A DNA stretch of 10,389 bases from Paenibacillaceae bacterium. GTDB taxonomy: Bacteria > Bacillota > Bacilli > Paenibacillales > YIM-B00363. The notes under the pieces are model-generated. The model worked only from the letters and a program-made list of their open reading frames with translations. It ran no database searches and was not told where the DNA came from. Numbering within the stretch: position 1 is the stretch's first letter; every line of letters begins with the position of its first letter. Shown here in pieces: positions 6,865 through 10,389 of the stretch. The position numbers and the translations under genes are program-made. The DNA lies in the NCBI GenBank assembly GCA_018969805.1, contig JAGWXQ010000030.1, forward strand, positions 1-10,389, written 5' to 3'.

Positions 6865-7424
6865 TACACCTTCTCCGTCGGATGAACCGTCAAGCGCATT
6901 TTGGTCATATTTGCAATGCGCACCGTTACGCGGGCGACAGGCACACCCGCAATGCGCTCAATCGTCTGTTTGACCGTTTGTTGGACGTGCTCCGCCAAAG
7001 CCGGTATCGCACGATCGCCATCGACGGTCGCATGAAGGGTGATTTCGAGCCCTTGCTCCCGTGCACGCACATGCGCGCGCCATTCGTGCATCGCCTTCGT
7101 GCGCATCGCTTCCCGCAAACACAAACTTTCAATCGTGGCAAGCGAAATCGTCACATCGCCGTATGCGGTTTGCTGCGTCAATCCTTCGGCAATGCGCTCT
7201 CCTTTGCCCATCACCGATGCGATCAACAATACGAGCGCAAACACCGCCACTCCAACCGCCCCGATGCGTACACCCCACACCCAATCCGTTTGCCACAATG
7301 CAAACCACTGTGCAAGCGGCAACGCATTCGCCCATGGCATACTCAGTACGAACGCGCCGCAAGCTCCGACGAGCGACACGACCGCACACACTGCACCAGT
7401 AAACCGCCGAACACCATGCATCAT
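6864..7424 (-). CDS. amaP: AmaP-like alkaline shock response membrane anchor protein
   Basis: In Staphylococcus aureus AmaP anchors Asp23 to the cytoplasmic membrane; this protein has the same build. Of 186 residues, a first hydrophobic helix lies at about 8-29, a second at about 50-72, and an Asp23-like cytoplasmic domain follows from about residue 88. That domain includes GDVTISLATIESL (89-101), GLEITLHATVDGDRAIPALA (125-144) and VKQTIERIAGVPVARVTVRI (151-170). Start: ATG at 7424 (or the adjacent 7421), 6 bases after GGGGTG (7436-7431). It begins close to the first helix, as the family does. An in-frame ATG at 7460 would add 12 residues but has a poorer site (AAGG, 3 bases away). Between this gene and asp23 is a 105-base gap with a hairpin. 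Downstream it overlaps the DUF2273 gene. Family assignment is by topology, weak motif similarity and neighbours, so a little less certain than for the enzymes. Confidence 0.8.
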   Translation of the reverse strand: MMHGVRRFTGAVCAVVSLVGACGAFVLSMPWANALPLAQWFALWQTDWVWGVRIGAVGVAVFALVLLIASVMGKGERIAEGLTQQTAYGDVTISLATIESLCLREAMRTKAMHEWRAHVRAREQGLEITLHATVDGDRAIPALAEHVQQTVKQTIERIAGVPVARVTVRIANMTKMRLTVHPTEKV

Positions 7425-7494
7425 TTTGTGCACCCCGCTGAAAAAAAGTCCAAAGCCCATACGCCTTGCATCGAAATCCGTCCTACATGGAGTA

Positions 7495-7519
7495 CCCCTC
7501 CGAACTCTGTCCAGAGGGG
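7495..7519 (-). other. GC-rich hairpin in the asp23-amaP gap
   Basis: CCCCTC at 7495-7500 and GAGGGG at 7514-7519 form a perfect 6-base inverted repeat with a 13-base loop, 11 bases past the asp23 stop. In the minus-strand RNA a competing local stem CUCU/AGAG is also possible. No T run follows on either strand, so it does not look like a normal intrinsic terminator. It could be an RNA-processing or stability element that separates the levels of asp23 and amaP messages. It lies in the 105-base gap 7425-7529, the largest inside the operon. Confidence 0.4.
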
Positions 7520-7529
7520 CAAACGACTA

Positions 7530-7928
7530 CTACAGCAAATCCGGACGCGTTGCTTCTGGTTGCCCCTCAGGCTGAGCAAACTGAACATCTTGGACGTGGA
7601 CGTTGACTTCACGCACCGTAAGGCCAGTCATCGTCTCGATCGCTTGTTTGACGCGGTACTGGATCGCTTGCGCAACGTACGGAATCGCGCGTCCGTACTG
7701 AATCGCAATCGAAACATCCACCTTGGCTTCTTGTCCTTGCAGCTGCACTTTTACCCCTTTGGCGACGTTTTTCCGCCCCAGCATCTCCGACACACCGCTC
7801 GCAAACCCTCCGATCATCCCAGCAACGCCTTCGATCTCCAGCGTCGCCAATCCCGAAATGACCTCGATTACTTCTGGAGCGATGTGGATCGTTCCGCTAT
7901 CCGACTTCGTTTGTTCTGTCGTAGTCAT
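7530..7928 (-). CDS. yqhY: Asp23/Gls24 family protein (YqhY position)
   Basis: A 132-residue soluble Asp23-family protein. The family pattern is visible as GTIHIAPEVIEVISGLA (12-28), IEGVAGMIGG (32-41), KGVKVQLQGQEAKVDVSIAIQYG (57-79), IPYVAQAIQYRVKQAIE (82-98) and the closing TGLTVREVNVHV (101-112). The tail (118-132) is Pro/Glu-rich and probably disordered. In B. subtilis the Asp23-family gene between accC and nusB is yqhY, linked genetically to acetyl-CoA carboxylase activity. The same place here supports orthology, though amaP and DUF2273 genes lie between it and nusB. Start: ATG at 7928 with AAGGGGG (7940-7934) and 5 bases of spacing. An in-frame ATG at 7964 would add 12 residues, with AGGAG 11 bases upstream. 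The start codon overlaps the stop of a 14-codon ORF. Confidence 0.88.
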   Translation of the reverse strand: MTTTEQTKSDSGTIHIAPEVIEVISGLATLEIEGVAGMIGGFASGVSEMLGRKNVAKGVKVQLQGQEAKVDVSIAIQYGRAIPYVAQAIQYRVKQAIETMTGLTVREVNVHVQDVQFAQPEGQPEATRPDLL

Positions 7929-7969
7929 AAGAACCCCCTTTTTTGATCGCAATGCACGGCCCATCTCAT
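7925..7969 (-). CDS. Possible 14-codon small ORF coupled to asp23
   Basis: ATG at 7969 lies 6 bases after AGGAG (7980-7976) and opens a frame coding MRWAVHCDQKRGFL. Its TGA overlaps the asp23 ATG (TTATGA). The ribosome binding site and the overlap are well formed, so ribosomes may initiate here and re-initiate on asp23. The peptide itself has no recognisable motif. It could be only a translational-coupling device, or chance. The competing reading is that AGGAG serves the in-frame asp23 ATG at 7964. Confidence 0.25.
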   Translation of the reverse strand: MRWAVHCDQKRGFL

Positions 7970-8036
7970 ACCAATCTCCTATAGAACACATACATCCAGA
8001 CCGCTGTATGCGCCAAGGCAACAAAAGACGCTACAG

Positions 8037-9407
8037 TCAACCAATCGACTTCATCCAATCGACTTCATCCAAAAACTGAATGTGCACATCGCCAGCGACA
8101 AACTGTGCATCGCGCAACAACTGCTGGTGAAACGGTATCGTCGTATGCACACCTTCAATGACAAACTCCCCCAACGCGCGCTGCATTTTTTGAATCGCTT
8201 CCATACGCGTCGGTGCCCAAACGATCAGCTTCGCGATCATCGAATCATAAAAAGGCGGGATTGCGTATCCCGGATAGCACGCGCTATCAACGCGCACGCC
8301 GATGCCCCCAGGAGGAAAGTACACCGAGACGACCCCAGGAGCGGGCATAAACTGCTTCGCGACGTGCTCCGCATTGATGCGGCACTCGATCGATGCCCCT
8401 GTATACCGAATGTCCTCTTGTGCAAACGACAGCGGATGTCCTTGGGCGATTAAGATCATTTCACGGACGATGTCGCGCTGCGTGATCATCTCCGTCACAG
8501 GATGCTCAACTTGAATGCGCGTGTTCATTTCCATGAAATAAAACGTGCCATCGGGCGCAAGCAAAAACTCGACCGTACCTGCCCCGACATACTGTACCGC
8601 GTGCGCCGCCTGCACCGCCGCTTGCCCCATCCGCATCCGCACAGCATCATCGAGCACGGGACACGGCGCTTCTTCCACAAGCTTTTGTCTGCGGCGCTGT
8701 ACGGAGCAGTCGCGCTCTCCAAGATGGACGACGTTGCCGTACGCATCGGCAAGGATTTGCACTTCTACGTGGCGCATGCGCTCCAAATATTTTTCCATGT
8801 ACACGCCGCCATTGCCAAACGCCGCCTTTGCTTCTTGCTGCGCCGCTTGCATTTGGGAAAAAAGGTCCTCTGCACGATGTACGATGCGAATGCCCTTCCC
8901 CCCGCCCCCCGCTGTCGCTTTAATGACGAGCGGGTAGCCGATGCGCTGCGCCACCGCTTCGGCTGCTTCCACGGTGTGCAACAATCCGTCCGATCCGGGA
9001 ATGACCGGTACGCCCGCTGCAATCATCGTCGCCCGCGCCATCGCTTTATCGCCCATGCGCGTAATCGCCTCAGGAGACGGCCCGATAAAGACGATGTTGC
9101 ACGCACGACAAACGTCTGCAAAGGCTGCATTTTCAGACAAGAAACCGTATCCCGGATGAATTGCATCGACACCGGTCAACGTCGCCACGCTCAGCAAATT
9201 CGGAAAATGCAAGTAACTTTTCGGTGATGCAGCTGGCCCGATACAGTACGCTTCATCCGCAAGCCGCACATGCAATGCCGTACGATCGGCTTCGGAATAC
9301 ACCGCCACAGACGCGATGTCCATTTCGCGCAGCGCGCGCATGATGCGCACAGCGATTTCGCCCCGGTTTGCCACGAGGACCTTCGAAAACGGACGCACAC
9401 CGCTCAC
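8037..9407 (-). CDS. accC: Acetyl-CoA carboxylase, biotin carboxylase subunit
   Basis: ATP- and bicarbonate-dependent carboxylation of biotin on BCCP, the first half-reaction of acetyl-CoA carboxylase, in the cytoplasm. The 456 residues contain the N-terminal domain SKVLVANRGEIAVRIMRA (8-25) and HPGYGFLSEN (84-93). The ATP-grasp fold shows MGDKAMAR (118-125), the glycine loop ATAGGGGKGIRI (164-175), VEVQILAD (214-221), ERDCSVQRRRQKLVEEAP (231-248) and MEMNTRIQVEHPVTE (292-306). The C-terminal domain begins around SIECRINAE (339-347). Start: GTG at 9407 overlaps the accB stop as GTGA, with almost no Shine-Dalgarno, so initiation probably depends on coupling. GTG at 9398 is an alternative. Length is normal. 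The last residues MKSIG are read through the second copy of a 14-base tandem duplication, so the native C-terminus may have been altered. The next gene, asp23, starts 108 bases downstream. Confidence 0.96.
   Translation of the reverse strand: MSGVRPFSKVLVANRGEIAVRIMRALREMDIASVAVYSEADRTALHVRLADEAYCIGPAASPKSYLHFPNLLSVATLTGVDAIHPGYGFLSENAAFADVCRACNIVFIGPSPEAITRMGDKAMARATMIAAGVPVIPGSDGLLHTVEAAEAVAQRIGYPLVIKATAGGGGKGIRIVHRAEDLFSQMQAAQQEAKAAFGNGGVYMEKYLERMRHVEVQILADAYGNVVHLGERDCSVQRRRQKLVEEAPCPVLDDAVRMRMGQAAVQAAHAVQYVGAGTVEFLLAPDGTFYFMEMNTRIQVEHPVTEMITQRDIVREMILIAQGHPLSFAQEDIRYTGASIECRINAEHVAKQFMPAPGVVSVYFPPGGIGVRVDSACYPGYAIPPFYDSMIAKLIVWAPTRMEAIQKMQRALGEFVIEGVHTTIPFHQQLLRDAQFVAGDVHIQFLDEVDWMKSIG
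8041..8068. repeat. Perfect 14-bp tandem duplication at the accC 3' end
   Basis: CCAATCGACTTCAT occurs twice in direct succession (8041-8054 and 8055-8068). Read on the minus strand it covers the last ten accC codons up to the base before the stop. Because 14 is not a multiple of three, the two copies are read in different frames: DEVDW from the first copy, MKSIG then stop from the second. Loss of one unit would continue the frame to a stop at 7966. Confidence 0.97.
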
Positions 9408-9874
9408 GACGGAACGACCCGAAACAGCGGTTGCCCATACTCGACAAGCTGCCCGTTTGTGACGCATACTTCCGCGATCGATCCAGACACTTCGGATTCG
9501 ATTTCGTTCATGAGCTTCATCGCTTCGACAATACAGACGATCGTCGATGGTGCCACCGAATCGCCGACTTTCACAAACGGAGGAGCATCGGGCGATGGGG
9601 CGGCATAAAATGTGCCGACCATCGGCGAGACGATCCACGTCCCTACTGGTTCGGGCGGGGCACTCGACGGCGCAGGAGCACCCGTCGGCACCGGTGCTGG
9701 CGCAATCGGCATGGCCGGAACAGCCACCGGTGCTGCGTGGACGCGGACGGCCTCGGGAAGAGGCGGGGCTTTCTCGATGCGAATGCTGCCCCGTTCGTTT
9801 TGGATCGACAACGTCTGAATCGATGAACGATCCAGCAATTTCATCAACTCTTTAATTTCACTGAGCGTATACAT
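9404..9874 (-). CDS. accB: Acetyl-CoA carboxylase, biotin carboxyl carrier protein
   Basis: Carries the biotin that shuttles carboxyl groups between AccC and the carboxyltransferase AccAD. The 156 residues divide into an N-terminal helix-strand segment (YTLSEIKELMKLLDRSSIQ, 2-20; ERGSIRIEK, 28-36), an Ala/Pro-rich flexible linker (about 37-78) and the biotinyl domain from 79. SPMVGTFYAAPSPDAPPF (83-100) is the start of the biotinyl domain and includes the protruding-thumb region. The biotin-accepting lysine is K120 in VEAMKLMNE. Length is typical. Start: ATG at 9874 gives the usual family N-terminus, but its only near site is a weak GGGA. The strong AAGGAG (9895-9890) is 15 bases away and better placed for an out-of-frame ATG at 9885. 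An extended -10 promoter lies about 40 bases upstream, so this is likely the first gene of the operon. It overlaps accC by four bases. Confidence 0.95.
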   Translation of the reverse strand: MYTLSEIKELMKLLDRSSIQTLSIQNERGSIRIEKAPPLPEAVRVHAAPVAVPAMPIAPAPVPTGAPAPSSAPPEPVGTWIVSPMVGTFYAAPSPDAPPFVKVGDSVAPSTIVCIVEAMKLMNEIESEVSGSIAEVCVTNGQLVEYGQPLFRVVPS

Positions 9875-9885
9875 GTGCGTCCCAT
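9844..9885 (-). CDS. Possible 13-residue ORF overlapping the accB start
   Basis: ATG at 9885 is 4 bases from AAGGAG (9895-9890), the best Shine-Dalgarno in the leader. It opens MGRTCIRSVKLKS, ending at TGA in 9846-9844, out of frame with accB and covering its first ten codons. Ribosomes using it would compete with accB initiation at 9874. The peptide has no recognised motif. It may be fortuitous, since the same AAGGAG could still serve accB poorly. Confidence 0.22.
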   Translation of the reverse strand: MGRTCIRSVKLKS

Positions 9886-9913
9886 TTCGCTCCTTCACTG
9901 TTGGTTCGCACTG

Positions 9914-9922
9914 ATTATACCA
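9914..9922 (-). promoter_or_regulatory. Extended -10 promoter of the accB operon
   Basis: On the minus strand 9922-9914 reads TGGTATAAT, a perfect TATAAT with the upstream TG of an extended -10 element. The -35 position (about 9942-9937, GTGTGG) is poor, as is usual for extended -10 promoters. Transcription should begin near 9907, giving a leader of about 33 bases before accB. It lies in the 68-base gap after spoIIIAH, so it lets accB and later genes be expressed in growing cells independently of the sporulation operon. I saw no FapR-like operator near it. Confidence 0.65.
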
Positions 9923-9942
9923 TACGTGCGCGAAAACCACAC

Positions 9943-10389
9943 CTAGCGAATGAGTTTTACGGCGACGTTTTGTGGCGCAGCGTGCAATTGTTCGATCGCA
10001 GCGGTCAGCATGTTTGCTGCCTCTGTTTTGGACAACGAAGGTGCGTGCACGTTGACCGTATATTGTTGCGCATCATCAACAGTAACGACAACATGCGCAT
10101 ATTGCTGCATGAGCTGTTCTTCCAAGGCGATCATTTTTGACTCCCGATCCATGAGCGCATCGTGTTGCTCGGAAGCTTCTGCGATTTGGGCATCCGTCGC
10201 TTCCGCATCCGTCATTTTTGCGGTCAATTGCTCTAGTTGTTGTGATACGTGGCTAGAGCGCTCCATCTGCATGGCCGCGACCGCCTCCACGCCTTTTGGT
10301 GTTGCTGTCGCCTCGGAGAGGATTGCCGCATCCGAACGGGTTGCGTCAGTTTCTGTCTTTTTCTCTGTTTTTGCATCTGTTTTTGCATC
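9943..10389 (-). CDS. spoIIIAH: Stage III sporulation protein SpoIIIAH, N-terminus beyond window
   Basis: In Bacillus SpoIIIAH sits in the mother-cell membrane and binds forespore SpoIIQ across the intermembrane space, forming a channel needed for sigma-G activity. The visible 148 C-terminal residues begin with a charged linker (DAKTDAKTEKKTET), then a Glu/Gln/Ala-rich helical stretch (ERSSHVSQQLEQLTAKM onward). They end in the ring-building domain typical of the family: ALEEQLMQQY, AHVVVTVDDAQQYTVNVHAP, LSKTEAANMLTAAIEQL, NVAVKLIR. The frame is open to the window edge with no start needed inside it; the transmembrane helix must lie beyond. The place directly upstream of accB is the standard one for the last gene of the spoIIIA operon. 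Sequence similarity in this family is low, so position adds much to the call. Confidence 0.88.
   Translation of the reverse strand, partial: DAKTDAKTEKKTETDATRSDAAILSEATATPKGVEAVAAMQMERSSHVSQQLEQLTAKMTDAEATDAQIAEASEQHDALMDRESKMIALEEQLMQQYAHVVVTVDDAQQYTVNVHAPSLSKTEAANMLTAAIEQLHAAPQNVAVKLIR
10366..10389. repeat. 12-bp tandem repeat in spoIIIAH linker
   Basis: TGTTTTTGCATC occurs twice in tandem up to the window edge, coding Asp-Ala-Lys-Thr twice in the charged linker of SpoIIIAH. More units may exist outside the window. The unit keeps the reading frame, so copy-number change would lengthen or shorten the linker only. Confidence 0.85.

Noticed and set aside
6696..7946. Plus-strand open frame of 416 codons across DUF2273, amaP and asp23
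   Set aside because: Rich in Arg, His, Cys and Pro with no family motif, antisense to three recognisable genes, and no ribosome binding site matching its start. It is a by-product of the opposite-strand codon bias.
9875..9942. FapR operator at the accB promoter
   Set aside because: No inverted repeat resembling the FapR box was found around the -10 or transcription start; only a short CAGTG direct repeat is present.

Overview
The window reads as ordinary chromosome of an endospore-forming member of the Bacillota, most likely class Bacilli. The evidence is the run spoIIIAH, accB, accC, an Asp23-family gene (yqhY position), nusB, folD, xseA, xseB, ispA, all on the minus strand. This is the order known from Bacillus subtilis. 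Base composition is moderately GC-rich. An Alicyclobacillus-like relative is possible, but nothing here fixes the genus. I see no mobile element, CRISPR array, rRNA or tRNA.

Layout in the direction of minus-strand transcription, from the high-coordinate end. The C-terminal part of SpoIIIAH (forespore engulfment channel) enters at the window edge. After a 68-base gap holding a good extended -10 promoter come accB and accC, the biotin carrier and biotin carboxylase of acetyl-CoA carboxylase, which overlap by GTGA. Then come an Asp23-family protein, an AmaP-like two-helix membrane protein with its own Asp23-like domain, and a small DUF2273 membrane protein. The line continues with nusB (antitermination), folD (one-carbon folate metabolism), xseA and xseB (exonuclease VII) and ispA (farnesyl diphosphate synthase). 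Spacing is tight throughout: folD/xseA overlap by ATGA, amaP/DUF2273 by TAATG, and each other stop lies close to the next ribosome binding site. The block from accB to ispA therefore looks like one long housekeeping operon joining fatty-acid, folate, isoprenoid and DNA-repair functions.

Downstream of ispA the familiar order stops. The expected dxs gene is not there. Instead a convergent plus-strand CDF-type zinc/cation exporter occupies 1807-2736. It is divergent from xerD (tyrosine recombinase), which is followed five bases after its stop by a purine nucleoside phosphorylase gene that runs off the window.

I found no clear new multi-gene system. The most unusual spot is the accC/asp23 junction. 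There a perfect 14-base tandem duplication shifts the accC reading frame just before its stop, and a hidden open frame coding a membrane-helix-like peptide continues behind it. That frame is chained by ATGA overlaps to a 14-codon ORF with a good ribosome binding site and then to asp23. A second small ORF sits over the accB start codon. Four genes also share an unusual start region in which the Shine-Dalgarno runs into a first ATG, with a second in-frame ATG six bases on.
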